Assembly (NCBI RefSeq): GCF_020991415.1
Contig: NZ_JAJMOY010000003.1
Coordinates: forward strand, 496,001 to 560,000
Direction: 5' to 3'
Length of the DNA stretch: 64,000 nucleotides
From: Flavobacterium sp. ENC
GTDB lineage: Bacteria; Bacteroidota; Bacteroidia; Flavobacteriales; Flavobacteriaceae
Below, piece by piece: positions 26,748 through 34,965 of this stretch (position 1 is the first letter of the stretch; the number at the start of each line of letters is the position of its first letter). Position numbers and translations under genes: made by a program. The notes beneath the pieces are model-generated. The model made no database searches and was not told where the DNA came from. It saw only the letters and a list, made by a program, of their open reading frames with translations.

Positions 26748-27245
26748 TTAAAAAGCGATTCCAAATTGAAAACCTGCAGTAAAAGTGGCAGGATGATCGT
26801 TACCAAAACGCAGCGGAAGCGGCACCGCTACAAAATAGCTGCAGCTCTTGTTCTTGATTATCGTTTTATTCAGTACAGGGGTTACACCATACCTGCCGCC
26901 TGACTCAAAGGCAGCCCTTCCGGCGAAGGTATAACCATTGCCCAACGCCACCAGGATCCCGGGATGAAAGAGTATATTGGTTACTTTGCTTGTCCCCACA
27001 TCATCTTTTATATTAGGGACAATTTCAAATGAAAACCCTATTTTTTCATTTTTCCAGATGTTTATACCCGTAGGAAAACCAACGGCATAATAATCCCTGA
27101 AATTTACATTTGTTTCGTCTTTGCTTACCGTCACAATAGGATGTAGTATTCCAAAATATCCTGTGATTTTTGGATAGGTTGTCTGGGAAAATGAGGTCAG
27201 GTTTGCTAATAATGCCGTAAATAGAATAGAATATCGGAGTAACAT
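26748..27245 (-). CDS. Small exported beta-rich protein, probable outer-membrane barrel
   Basis: 165 residues with a signal peptide ending near FSQ (residue 21). Alternating hydrophobic strands and a C-terminal aromatic residue (FGIAF) suggest a small outer-membrane barrel. No family recognised. It is 59 bases downstream of the ChrB-AraC gene, on the same strand, and may be its target or co-transcribed. Confidence 0.6.
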   Translation of the reverse strand: MLLRYSILFTALLANLTSFSQTTYPKITGYFGILHPIVTVSKDETNVNFRDYYAVGFPTGINIWKNEKIGFSFEIVPNIKDDVGTSKVTNILFHPGILVALGNGYTFAGRAAFESGGRYGVTPVLNKTIIKNKSCSYFVAVPLPLRFGNDHPATFTAGFQFGIAF

Positions 27246-27304
27246 CGTTTTGTTTTTTAATTAGGAAACAAAACTACTACTATCATAGTGCTGCAAATAG
27301 TATG

Positions 27305-28174
27305 TTATTTACCTTTTGTATCTGGTTTACTTTTTTGCATTTTTTTTCGGTAAGACGACGGATTTCTTCCGGTGTGAAGCTTGAAGATTCTGGTAAAATG
27401 ACTCTGGTCGGAGAAACCGGTCATGTAGGCTATTTCAGTAAGTGTATAGTCAGCATTTTCAATAAGCGTAATTGCTTTTTCAATTCGCAGCTTTCTAACA
27501 TAATCTCCAAAATTTAAATCGTCAAAGTATTTCGAAAATTCCCGTGATAAATAAGAGGGGTTGAGCTCCAGATTATTTGAAATTTGCTTTAAATCGAAAG
27601 TAAACTGTGTATCAATCTGATCCTGAATCATTTCTTTTAAATCCGTAACCCATGAAGGTGTCTTTTTGTTTTTCGATTTCTTTTCGCTTAAAAACTTATT
27701 ATAAACCTGATGAAGCAGATTCTCAAAAGGACTATTTTGCAGATGGTTTTGTTTGTACAAATATGTTGCCCAGCTGTACAGCGCATCATAAAGGACCATT
27801 CCGGTTTCCAGTAATTTATAATCGTCGGTAATGTTATACGAGAGCCCTGCAGAAATGGCCCAGAGTCCGGCCGATTCTTTTGCAATCTCATGTCTGTCTG
27901 TGTCCGCTCCACGCACAATTCCGGCGATAATTAATATAGCAGGATCGTCAATTTTAAATTTTTTTACGATATAATCAAAAGTACTTTGCTCGTTATAATG
28001 CGTAAATTCTACATCCGGAATATCAAAAGGAATAGCTTCGAGTTCTTTCGCCTTTATCAAAACTTCATTAAATGGAACATAAATAAATTCAGCATCCTGA
28101 TCTACAAATTTGCTGATTAGCCAAGGGCAGGCAATTCGGTCAATTTTAGGTCTTTCCCTTGTGATCCACTTCAT
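27305..28174 (-). CDS. ChrB-type domain fused to AraC DNA-binding domain
   Basis: 289 residues in two parts. Residues 1-~145 begin MKWITRERPKIDRIACPWLI and include IVRGADTDRHE and AGLWAISAGLSY, which match the C-terminal (Chrome_Resist) domain of the chromate-responsive protein ChrB. Residues ~185-280 are a standard AraC/XylS domain (two helix-turn-helices; YVRKLRIEKAITLIEN and IAYMTGFSDQSHFTRIFK). A ChrB domain joined to AraC suggests a metal/oxyanion- or redox-sensing activator. No chrA transporter is in view. The fusion is seen; the ligand is inferred. Confidence 0.82.
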   Translation of the reverse strand: MKWITRERPKIDRIACPWLISKFVDQDAEFIYVPFNEVLIKAKELEAIPFDIPDVEFTHYNEQSTFDYIVKKFKIDDPAILIIAGIVRGADTDRHEIAKESAGLWAISAGLSYNITDDYKLLETGMVLYDALYSWATYLYKQNHLQNSPFENLLHQVYNKFLSEKKSKNKKTPSWVTDLKEMIQDQIDTQFTFDLKQISNNLELNPSYLSREFSKYFDDLNFGDYVRKLRIEKAITLIENADYTLTEIAYMTGFSDQSHFTRIFKLHTGRNPSSYRKKMQKSKPDTKGK

Positions 28175-28469
28175 GATAGTATTTGTTTTTAGTTAATTGA
28201 TGAAAACCGGCAGAAATTAAAAAACAAAGCTAGCTAAAAATAACGCAGGTTTGTGATTGCGTTGTAGAGAGAAATATTCCGCAATAAAGCAGCAGACTGT
28301 CCAACTGGCATTTTAAGCCTGTCGGAATTTCCCGTAAGATGTTTTTGTTATATTCTTAATCTACTGGGAATTGTATAACTTCTAACCGAAATTTAATACT
28401 TCGTAATTCGTCTTCATTTGTACCTTTAATTTAAAGTTAAAACGTTTATTATTTAAAAAAAAATAAGTT

Positions 28470-28634
28470 ATGGCAGAAATTAAAATTGAGAAAAAGAAGC
28501 CGGTATGGCCATGGATTGTTGTACTGCTGTTAATTGCGGCAATTGTATATTTCATCTTTTTCAGAGATAACACGACGCGTGTTGAAAACGAGGTAGAAAT
28601 CGAAAACACTACAAGTACAGATACCGTAAATTAA
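28470..28634 (+). CDS. Small single-pass membrane protein (54 aa)
   Basis: Reads MAEIKIEKKKPVWPW, then a hydrophobic helix (IVVLLLIAAIVYFIFF), then an acidic/Thr-rich tail ending TVN. Basic residues before and acidic residues after the helix predict N-in topology. It precedes a PRC-barrel gene by 92 bases. The sequence before it (28175-28469) shows no gene. Such short TM proteins commonly accompany PRC-barrel genes in flavobacteria; function unknown. Confidence 0.65.
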   Translation: MAEIKIEKKKPVWPWIVVLLLIAAIVYFIFFRDNTTRVENEVEIENTTSTDTVN

Positions 28635-28726
28635 TGACGATACTGCGACAGCCGGAAGAGCAGCCTCATCTGGTGCTTTATGCAGTTAAACCTTAACAAA
28701 CTAATTATAATATTAAAAAAGAAGGC

Positions 28727-29230
28727 ATGGAAAATAAAGATAAAAACTTATACAGACTGGACGAACTTTCTGATTATAAAATCGCCTCAAACTATTCTGA
28801 TGTAAGGGGATGGAAAATTGTTGATGCTGACAACCGCACCATAGGTACCATTGATAACCTTTGGGTAAATAAAGACATGCAGCGTGTGGTATATCTGGAC
28901 GTAAATGTAGATAAAGGACTAATCGACGACAGCCGAAATGAAGTGCATGATGCTATAGCAAGCGACAGGGATGAGTTTATCTATAAAGACGGAGACAGCC
29001 ATATTATCATACCAATCGGATCTGTGAGCATCAATAAAGACACCAAAATTGTTATGGCCAACAGCATAGGGTACAATACCTTTAGAAACACGAGCCGCTA
29101 CAACACTCAGCAAAATTTTGACAGAAATTACGAGCGCAGGGTAATGAAGTCGTACTATCCTGAAAATAATTCGGGCTTTGATACGGATGATGATACGTTT
29201 TACAACCGCAGGGAATTTGACAATCACTAA
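28727..29230 (+). CDS. PRC-barrel domain protein
   Basis: 167 residues, cytoplasmic. The N-terminal ~100 residues are a PRC-barrel (GWKIVDADNRTIGTIDNLWVN, VVYLDVNV, IIPIGSVSINKDTKIV). The tail is Asn/Tyr/Arg-rich and low in complexity. PRC-barrels bind RNA-processing or photosynthetic partners; this stand-alone form, behind a small membrane protein, is often stress-linked, which is inference. A strong terminator follows. Confidence 0.78.
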   Translation: MENKDKNLYRLDELSDYKIASNYSDVRGWKIVDADNRTIGTIDNLWVNKDMQRVVYLDVNVDKGLIDDSRNEVHDAIASDRDEFIYKDGDSHIIIPIGSVSINKDTKIVMANSIGYNTFRNTSRYNTQQNFDRNYERRVMKSYYPENNSGFDTDDDTFYNRREFDNH

Positions 29231-29275
29231 ATACTATAGTGCGCAATGAAATATTTTGCAGCAGTAAAGCAAAAA

Positions 29276-29311
29276 AAGATCAAACGTTTAAAAATGTTTG
29301 ATCTTTTTTTA
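29276..29311 (+). terminator. Terminator after the PRC-barrel gene
   Basis: AAGATCAAAC (29276-29285) pairs with GTTTGATCTT (29296-29305), followed by seven T. Good intrinsic terminator. Confidence 0.85.
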
Positions 29312-29399
29312 TTTTGGGCAGATTATGATGTAAGAGAGGGTAACCAGATTTTTACTTTCTGAAGATCACTTCCGTCGAAAGGTGGTTTTTAGATTCATA

Positions 29400-29777
29400 T
29401 CACTTTACGTAACAATCGGTTATATCAAAATAGATCGTTTTAAATTCTTCTTTTGTTTTGTCTTCTTTGTCATAGAGTGCAATATGAATAAGATGGTATT
29501 GCTTCTTTTTTATTTTGTAAAAGTCATTTCCAAAGGGTTTCCAGTCGATGTTCAGAACACCATATTTATTTTCCAGATATCTGGTCTCAGCATCTGCTCC
29601 CTCTTTAGCATTTTTGGCTGGCTTTATTTTTACTGCGCTTTCAAAACCTTCCCCATTTCCAATTTCATAAATAATTCCGGGAGCACTTTCAATAATTATT
29701 TCGTTCTTTTTGTTTCCATCCTGGGCCATACCAAAATGGACCGTTAAAAGGAGTATAAAAAATAGTTTCGTTTGCAT
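29400..29777 (-). CDS. Small secreted protein of unknown function
   Basis: 125 residues with a signal peptide (cleavage near GMAQ, residue 19). The mature part is charged, with a central KPAKNAKEGADAETRYLE stretch and one Cys near the C-terminus (DITDCYVK). No family recognised. Monocistronic on the minus strand. Confidence 0.6.
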   Translation of the reverse strand: MQTKLFFILLLTVHFGMAQDGNKKNEIIIESAPGIIYEIGNGEGFESAVKIKPAKNAKEGADAETRYLENKYGVLNIDWKPFGNDFYKIKKKQYHLIHIALYDKEDKTKEEFKTIYFDITDCYVK

Positions 29778-29861
29778 AGTCGTTTTTTTTAAGCGTCACA
29801 AAATAAAATTAGTGTTGTTCGGATTTATTTCTGCTCATTTTTTTGTTGGTGCAAATGTAAA

Positions 29862-29897
29862 AGCCTTTGGTGAATTACCAAAGGCTATAATTTTTTT
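29862..29897. terminator. Terminator between SDR gene and small secreted protein gene
   Basis: AGCCTTTGGT (29862-29871) pairs with ACCAAAGGCT (29877-29886); a T-run follows on the plus strand and a shorter TTTTAC on the minus strand. It would end the leftward SDR transcript. Confidence 0.7.
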
Positions 29898-29907
29898 AAT
29901 GAATTAT

Positions 29908-30672
29908 TTATTTCGCCAAATAGCTTAGGCCGCCATCAACAAGAATCTCCGTACCAAGCAAAAACGAAGAATCGTCAGATGCCAGGAAAACTGCTGTTTT
30001 ACCAATGTCAGAGGGTTGCCCAATCCTGCCAATGGGCATTACACCTGCCCAGTAATTTTTTACGGCCTCCAGCTGTTCGGCGGGAACAAACTTGTCAAAT
30101 ACGGGTGTATCTGTTGTGCCCGGTGAGATCACGTTCACTCTGATTCTCCGGTCTAAAAGATCATTTGAAAATCCTTTCGCAAAATGGATTACAGCTGCCT
30201 TGGTAGCGCCATACAGTGAAAATGAAGCGTATGCCCGATGGGCTGCATTCGACCCGATCAGAATAATTGAACCGCCATCATTCATATAAGGCAGGCCTTT
30301 ATGCACCGTAAAGTATACACTTTTCAGGTTTAAATCTATGGTCTTGTCAAAATCGGCTTCGCCAATATCTGCCACCGTACCGAATGCTGCTCCTGTAGCG
30401 GCACCTCCTGCATTAACTACAATTACGTCTATTTTGCCAAATTTTTCAGCTGTTGTGGCAAACACTCTTTCTAAGTCAGCCAGGTTTGTGACATCAGCAT
30501 TGATGGCTGTAAAATTAGCACCAAGTAAAGCAACAGAACTGTCCAGAGTTTCCTGGTTTCTGCCGACGATTACTCCTTTAGCACCTTCATTTTTAAATTC
30601 ACTGGCAATACCAAAACCAATGCCGCTATTACCACCTGTAATGACGACTACTTTATTTTTTAATTTACTCAT
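29908..30672 (-). CDS. Short-chain dehydrogenase/reductase
   Basis: 254 residues. Classical SDR marks: VITGGNSGIGFGIA (cofactor loop), NAGG, Ser and YxxxK in SFSLYGATKAA, and the C-terminal LGTEILVDGG. NAD(P)H-dependent oxidoreductase of unknown substrate. It is 32 bases downstream of a second SDR and in one run with an F420-reductase-like gene, all divergent from an HxlR regulator, a layout typical of electrophile or quinone response operons. Confidence 0.86.
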   Translation of the reverse strand: MSKLKNKVVVITGGNSGIGFGIASEFKNEGAKGVIVGRNQETLDSSVALLGANFTAINADVTNLADLERVFATTAEKFGKIDVIVVNAGGAATGAAFGTVADIGEADFDKTIDLNLKSVYFTVHKGLPYMNDGGSIILIGSNAAHRAYASFSLYGATKAAVIHFAKGFSNDLLDRRIRVNVISPGTTDTPVFDKFVPAEQLEAVKNYWAGVMPIGRIGQPSDIGKTAVFLASDDSSFLLGTEILVDGGLSYLAK

Positions 30673-30704
30673 CTTATTTATTTAAATCTGTTATTTATAA
30701 AATT

Positions 30705-31463
30705 TTAAAAACCATACAAACCGCCCGAAACGGAAATATTCTCCCCCGTAATCCAGGCTGCATCATCGGAAGCAAGGAATACGGCAGCTTTCGAAACATC
30801 TTCCGGCTGCCCTCTGCGGCCCAGCGGCGTATTGGTAATAAACATTTTCTCAGCGTCACTGCCAGTAGTCACGCCTGCATTAGTAGCACCTTCTGTTTCG
30901 GTAGCACCCGGCAAAATAGAATTGACACGAATGTTTTTTGCACCAAGTTCTTTCGACAATGAAATCGTTATGGCATTTATTGCCGCTTTGGTTGCAGAAT
31001 ATAGCAAAACCCCGGCCATCGGCAGTTTACCGGCAACAGAACTGATATTGATGATACTGCCGCCCTGATTACTAAACAGCGGCAGGGATTTTTGGATCGC
31101 GAGTTTAGCCCCCAAAACATTGGTATCGAAATGTTTGTGGAAATTTTCTACCGAAACCTCTTCAATCGGTAAATATTGCTGATGGGCGGCATTGTTCACC
31201 AAAATATCCACTTTGCCAAAAGCTTTCCTGGTTTCTTCGAATAATCGGATGACATCGGCTTCTTTTGAAATATCGCCCTGTACCGAAATGGCAATTCCTC
31301 CCTTGTCTGTGATCGTCTTCACCACTTTATCTGCTGCTTCTTTGCTCGAAGCATAATTTATGACAACGCTTGCGCCTTCTTCGGCAAAGTGTTTGGCAAT
31401 AGCTGCCCCTATTCCTTTTGAACCACCTGTAATTACGGCTACTTTATTTTTTAACTTGCTCAT
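30705..31463 (-). CDS. Short-chain dehydrogenase/reductase (glucose-1-dehydrogenase-like)
   Basis: 252 residues. ITGGSKGIGAAIA, then NNAAHQ, active-site YxxxK in LLYSATKAA, and the ending WITGENISVSGG. An Arg/Ser-type NADPH pocket follows strand 2 (NYASSKEAA). It is paralogous to the next gene (29908) but not very close. Middle gene of three; 20 bases after the F420-reductase-like gene. Confidence 0.86.
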   Translation of the reverse strand: MSKLKNKVAVITGGSKGIGAAIAKHFAEEGASVVINYASSKEAADKVVKTITDKGGIAISVQGDISKEADVIRLFEETRKAFGKVDILVNNAAHQQYLPIEEVSVENFHKHFDTNVLGAKLAIQKSLPLFSNQGGSIINISSVAGKLPMAGVLLYSATKAAINAITISLSKELGAKNIRVNSILPGATETEGATNAGVTTGSDAEKMFITNTPLGRRGQPEDVSKAAVFLASDDAAWITGENISVSGGLYGF

Positions 31464-31483
31464 TTTTATACTGTTTTACTTTA

Positions 31484-32077
31484 TTATTGTACTTTGATAA
31501 GATTTAATGTTGGTAATGGTCCACCCGGGAACCGTTGTAATTTTCCGCCTTCATGAAGACTTCCTAAATCAATACCGGCAAATCCGATACGACTAATAAT
31601 GCCTGAAACAACAGCTTTTGCGTCGTCGTCATTTCCGGAATAGAAAATCACTCTGTTTCCACCGCCCACATTTGGATTTTCTGCCAATACCTTTGCATAC
31701 AAAGTGTTGAATGCTTTAACCACTTTGGCACCTTTTGCCCATTGGCCTACTATTTCGCTGGATGTTTTTGAACCTTCTGCTGCTAGCACAAATTCGGGCA
31801 GACTGGCATTGGTTACATCAATCAGGATTTTGCCTTCCAGTGAAACGGCAGCTAGTGCTTCTTGTGCATGTTCCCATCGAACGGCAAGAAAAACCACATC
31901 GGCTTTGGCGGCTTCCTGCGCTGAACCGGCGATAATTTTACCACCCAGGTTTTCGACTTTTTCCTTAAGGGAATCGCCGCCACGGCTGTTGCTGATAACG
32001 ACTTCATAACCTGCTTCGGTTAAGTGTTTTGCGATTGTTGTGCCGATAGATCCGGCACCTATAATTCCTATTTTCAT
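31484..32077 (-). CDS. NADP-dependent oxidoreductase, F420-reductase-like fold
   Basis: 197 residues. N-terminal Rossmann loop IGIIGAGSIGTTIAKHL with NSRGG after strand 2, a pattern for NADP binding, then VFLAVRWEHAQEAL. Belongs to the NADPH-dependent F420 reductase/Pro-C-reductase-like group (PF03807). Flavobacteria are not known to make F420, so the real partner is probably another small substrate. First gene of the operon divergent from hxlR. Confidence 0.82.
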   Translation of the reverse strand: MKIGIIGAGSIGTTIAKHLTEAGYEVVISNSRGGDSLKEKVENLGGKIIAGSAQEAAKADVVFLAVRWEHAQEALAAVSLEGKILIDVTNASLPEFVLAAEGSKTSSEIVGQWAKGAKVVKAFNTLYAKVLAENPNVGGGNRVIFYSGNDDDAKAVVSGIISRIGFAGIDLGSLHEGGKLQRFPGGPLPTLNLIKVQ

Positions 32078-32110
32078 ATTAAATTCTTGAACTTTTTTTA
32101 CTTTTGTTAC

Positions 32111-32139
32111 GCAAAGATACTATCAATAGTATATATTTG
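32111..32139. promoter_or_regulatory. HxlR operator candidate between divergent promoters
   Basis: A perfect palindrome ATACTAT-CA-ATAGTAT (32117-32132) touches a minus-strand -7 box (TATCTTTGC on the minus strand, 32119-32111) on one side and a plus-strand -7 box (TATATTTG, 32132-32139) on the other. A dimeric repressor bound here would block both promoters. Both boxes match TAnnTTTG fully. Confidence 0.65.
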
Positions 32140-32194
32140 TAACTGTTATGGTTTATTGTGGTTACTAACAGGTAACTACAAAATTTTTAGAAAT

Positions 32195-32536
32195 ATGAGA
32201 GACGATAAATTTTGCAATTCAAATTGCCCGTTTACAAGAGCTATTGGTACGATTGGGAATAAATGGAAGCCGATTATTATAAATGTAATGGGTACCCGTA
32301 CCATTCGTTTTGGCCAGTTAGATGCCATCATACCGCACATTTCCAGGAAAGTACTAGCCGAACAGCTAAAAGAGCTGGAACAAGACGGATTACTGGAAAG
32401 ACTGGCTTATAAGGAATTACCACCAAGAGTAGAGTACAGGTTGTCTGAAAGAGGACTGGCATTTCTTCCGATCTTAGAATCGATTAAAGAATGGCAGGCT
32501 AAATTTGAGATATTTTCACCGTTGGAGCATAATTAA
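32195..32536 (+). CDS. HxlR-family transcriptional regulator
   Basis: 113 residues from the ATG at 32195 (the longer open frame upstream is not family-like). Starts MRDDKFCNSNCPFTRAI with the paired Cys seen in many HxlR/YodB regulators, then the winged helix (GNKWKPIIINVMG; ISRKVLAEQLKELEQDGLLE). HxlR proteins respond to electrophiles, quinones or oxidants through Cys. It is divergent from two SDRs and a reductase, which it probably represses together with itself. Confidence 0.87.
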   Translation: MRDDKFCNSNCPFTRAIGTIGNKWKPIIINVMGTRTIRFGQLDAIIPHISRKVLAEQLKELEQDGLLERLAYKELPPRVEYRLSERGLAFLPILESIKEWQAKFEIFSPLEHN

Positions 32537-32638
32537 TACGGATCTACCTGCTTTTTTTCCGTAAAACCCGTAACAGCCCGACTTTAAAACTTTCTGTGAT
32601 AAAGCAAAATTTTATACATGACTGATCTTTAAAACCAT

Positions 32639-33253
32639 ATGTCCACTCAGAAACTTATAACGTACTTTAATAACTTGCTTCCTTTAAGCGACGAAGAAGG
32701 TGATGCTGTAGCCAGGGTTGCGGTTGAAAGGAAAATTAAGCGCAGGCAATTTATTTTACAGGAAGGCGATCGTTGCAGGCATTACACTTTTATTGTGAGC
32801 GGGTGTTTTAAAATGTATAGCGTTGACGCTGCCGGTAAAGAACACAATGTACAGTTTGGAACAGAAAATGAATGGCTAACCGATATGGCCAGCTTTCATT
32901 CTGTTCACCCCGCTGATTTTAAAAATCCCAACGCAGGCATTCCCAGCAAATTATTTATTGAGGCAATAGAGCCCTCGGTTATTCTCCAGATCGAACGCAT
33001 GGATTTGGTTTTTCTGTTCGAACACTATCCCAAGTTCAACAGGATTTTCAGGGTAATAACGGAAAATAATTTTATTGAACTACAAAACAGAGTACTGCAA
33101 AATATCAGTACCACAGCAGAACAGCGTTATTCCGCCTTCCTGCTGCAGTACCCGGACCTTTCCCAAAGGCTTCCTAATACGCAAATCGAATCATTTCTTG
33201 GCATTACCCCGGAATTTCTGAGTACGATCAGGAAAACCATTGGCAGCAAATAG
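32639..33253 (+). CDS. Crp/Fnr-family regulator
   Basis: 204 residues; sensor roll with FILQEGDRCRHYTFIVSGCFKM and winged helix RLPNTQIESFLGITPEFLSTIRK. Strong paralogue of the protein at 15322: both share SGCFKM, GKEHN, ENEW, IEAIEPSV and LQNIS-TAE-RY. The two differ by a short insert here (PADFKNPNAGIP). It may act on the SnoaL lipoprotein gene downstream. Confidence 0.85.
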   Translation: MSTQKLITYFNNLLPLSDEEGDAVARVAVERKIKRRQFILQEGDRCRHYTFIVSGCFKMYSVDAAGKEHNVQFGTENEWLTDMASFHSVHPADFKNPNAGIPSKLFIEAIEPSVILQIERMDLVFLFEHYPKFNRIFRVITENNFIELQNRVLQNISTTAEQRYSAFLLQYPDLSQRLPNTQIESFLGITPEFLSTIRKTIGSK

Positions 33254-33325
33254 CCTTAGCCTTAAACTATCTTAAGCCCATTTCTTAAAGTTCCTTATGG
33301 GCTGATTCCTAAAGTTAATCCAACC

Positions 33326-33354
33326 TTTGTGTTATCATTATTGATACACATTTG
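33326..33354 (+). promoter_or_regulatory. Candidate promoter with short leader frame
   Basis: TTTG (33326-33329) and CACATTTG (33347-33354, one base off TAnnTTTG) are spaced by 17 bases. The leader before the gene at 33477 contains a 21-codon open frame starting at 33361; whether it is translated is unknown. Confidence 0.35.
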
Positions 33355-33476
33355 GACAAAATGAACAGAACAGCTCCACTCGCGCTACACCACAAAACCA
33401 ATGATCTGCGAAAAGATTCCGGCTGAAAATCCGGAAAATCTAATGAAGAACTATTGTCGCACTCACCTAAAATATC

Positions 33477-33965
33477 ATGAAAAATATAAGTATAGCGTTA
33501 TTCGCAGTACTACTCCTTACCGGCTGTCAGGTACAAAATCAAAAACATAAAAAAGAAAATACGATGACTACAGAAGAAAACAAACAACTGGTGATCCGAT
33601 TCAACAAAGAATTTTTTGAATCAGGAAACATCGCAATTACAAAAGAACTCCTGGCGGATTCCTTTAGCAATCACACCGCACCACCGAATGCGCCAACAAA
33701 TGCAGGCCCAATGATTCAATTCATAACCGGGTTTCACAAAGGTTTTTCGAATGTCTCCGTGCAGATTAACGAAGTCTTAGCCGAAGGAGATAAAGTATCA
33801 TTGCGCAAAACAATAACGGCGACCCATACCGGTGAATTTATGGGAAAATCAGCCACCGGAAAAAAAGTGGAAATGAATGTCATTGAAATTGATATCCTGA
33901 AGGACGGTAAGATAACAGACCACTGGAGCAAAAATGATTTTATGCAGGCTGTGCAGGGGCTTTAA
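33477..33965 (+). CDS. SnoaL-like ester cyclase family lipoprotein
   Basis: 162 residues with a lipobox (LLTGC, Cys about 17). The mature part is the SnoaL/polyketide-cyclase fold: ITKELLADSFSNH, LRKTITATHTGEFMGKSATGKKVEM, and the end GKITDHWSKND. Bacterial members of this group act as small hydrolases or ligand binders. A perfect terminator follows, shared with the convergent AraC gene. Confidence 0.82.
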   Translation: MKNISIALFAVLLLTGCQVQNQKHKKENTMTTEENKQLVIRFNKEFFESGNIAITKELLADSFSNHTAPPNAPTNAGPMIQFITGFHKGFSNVSVQINEVLAEGDKVSLRKTITATHTGEFMGKSATGKKVEMNVIEIDILKDGKITDHWSKNDFMQAVQGL

Positions 33966-33970
33966 AAAAG

Positions 33971-34005
33971 AAAACCCAATAGTTTGCCGGAAGCTATTGG
34001 GTTTT
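33971..34005. terminator. Bidirectional terminator
   Basis: Twelve-base arms AAAACCCAATAG (33971-33982) and CTATTGGGTTTT (33994-34005) between convergent genes. Confidence 0.88.
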
Positions 34006-34014
34006 TATAAAGTA

Positions 34015-34935
34015 TCATTTCAGGCTTTGCCGAAATTCCTGCGGAGACTGTTTGGTCTTAACCTTAAATAGTTTGGTCAGCGACTGCGGATGTTCAAATC
34101 CTAATGCATAAGCAATCTCGCTTATGGATAAATCTGTTGTGGCTAATTTTTCCTTCGCTTTATCGATAACCTTATGCTGAATAAGCTGTTGTGTCGTTTG
34201 TCCGGTGACGTTTTTAAGCAAACGGCTTAAATAATTGGGCGAAACATTCAGTTTAGCTGCGATGTACTGTACCGTAGGTAATCCGGACAGCAGCAGGCTT
34301 GTATCGTCATAGTAATCCTGTAATAACTTTTCCAGTTTGTCGAGAATCTTGTGATTGGTAATTTTTCTGGTGATAAACTGCCGTTCATAAAACCGCTCGC
34401 AATAACTCAGCATCGTTTCGATATGCGAAAGAATAATGCTTTGGGTGAACTTATCAATATTCGCATGGTATTCCTGACGGATATGATTGATAATTCCGGT
34501 GATGGTCGTTTCCTCTTTATCCGAAAGAAACAAGGCTTCACTAACCGAATAGTCAAAGAAATCGTATTGCCTGATGATTTTTGAAAGTCCGCCGGTCCAT
34601 AAAAAATCGGGATGAATCAATAACATCCATCCTGATTTTTCAGTACTTATGCCTGCATCGGCCTCGATCCTGAAAACCTGGTTGGGCGAAATGAAAAACA
34701 TAATACCTTCATCAAAATCATATTGTTGCTGGCCGTATTTCAGTTTTCCATTGATTCCTCTCTTAAGCGAAATCTGGTAGAAATCCAATATCCAGTTGAC
34801 GTCGCCGATATCGGCAGGTCTTACAATATCATTATAATTTACTACGCTAATCAACGGATGCTCCGGTTTGGGCAAACCGCGCAGGCGATGGAATTCGCTA
34901 ATCGTTTTTATTCTTTGTGTCTGCCTTTGTTCCAT
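34015..34935 (-). CDS. AraC-family regulator
   Basis: About 306 residues; the start at 34935 (MEQRQTQ) was preferred to 34944. The N-terminal part is a cupin-like sensor region; the C-terminal ~100 residues hold two helix-turn-helices (VQYIAAKLNVSPNYLSRLLKN, then ISEIAYALGFEHPQSLTKLFK). It is 30 bases after a flavin-reductase-like gene on the same strand, the same pairing seen at 49.5-51.1 kb. It probably regulates that gene and the NmrA-like gene upstream. Confidence 0.85.
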   Translation of the reverse strand: MEQRQTQRIKTISEFHRLRGLPKPEHPLISVVNYNDIVRPADIGDVNWILDFYQISLKRGINGKLKYGQQQYDFDEGIMFFISPNQVFRIEADAGISTEKSGWMLLIHPDFLWTGGLSKIIRQYDFFDYSVSEALFLSDKEETTITGIINHIRQEYHANIDKFTQSIILSHIETMLSYCERFYERQFITRKITNHKILDKLEKLLQDYYDDTSLLLSGLPTVQYIAAKLNVSPNYLSRLLKNVTGQTTQQLIQHKVIDKAKEKLATTDLSISEIAYALGFEHPQSLTKLFKVKTKQSPQEFRQSLK

Positions 34936-34965
34936 GATGTACAAATTTAAAGATAGATTTTTGCT

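Noticed and set aside
32024..32194. Longer N-terminus for the HxlR gene
   Set aside because: It would cross the operator and the divergent gene's start, and the added residues are Cys/Phe-rich with no match to the family.
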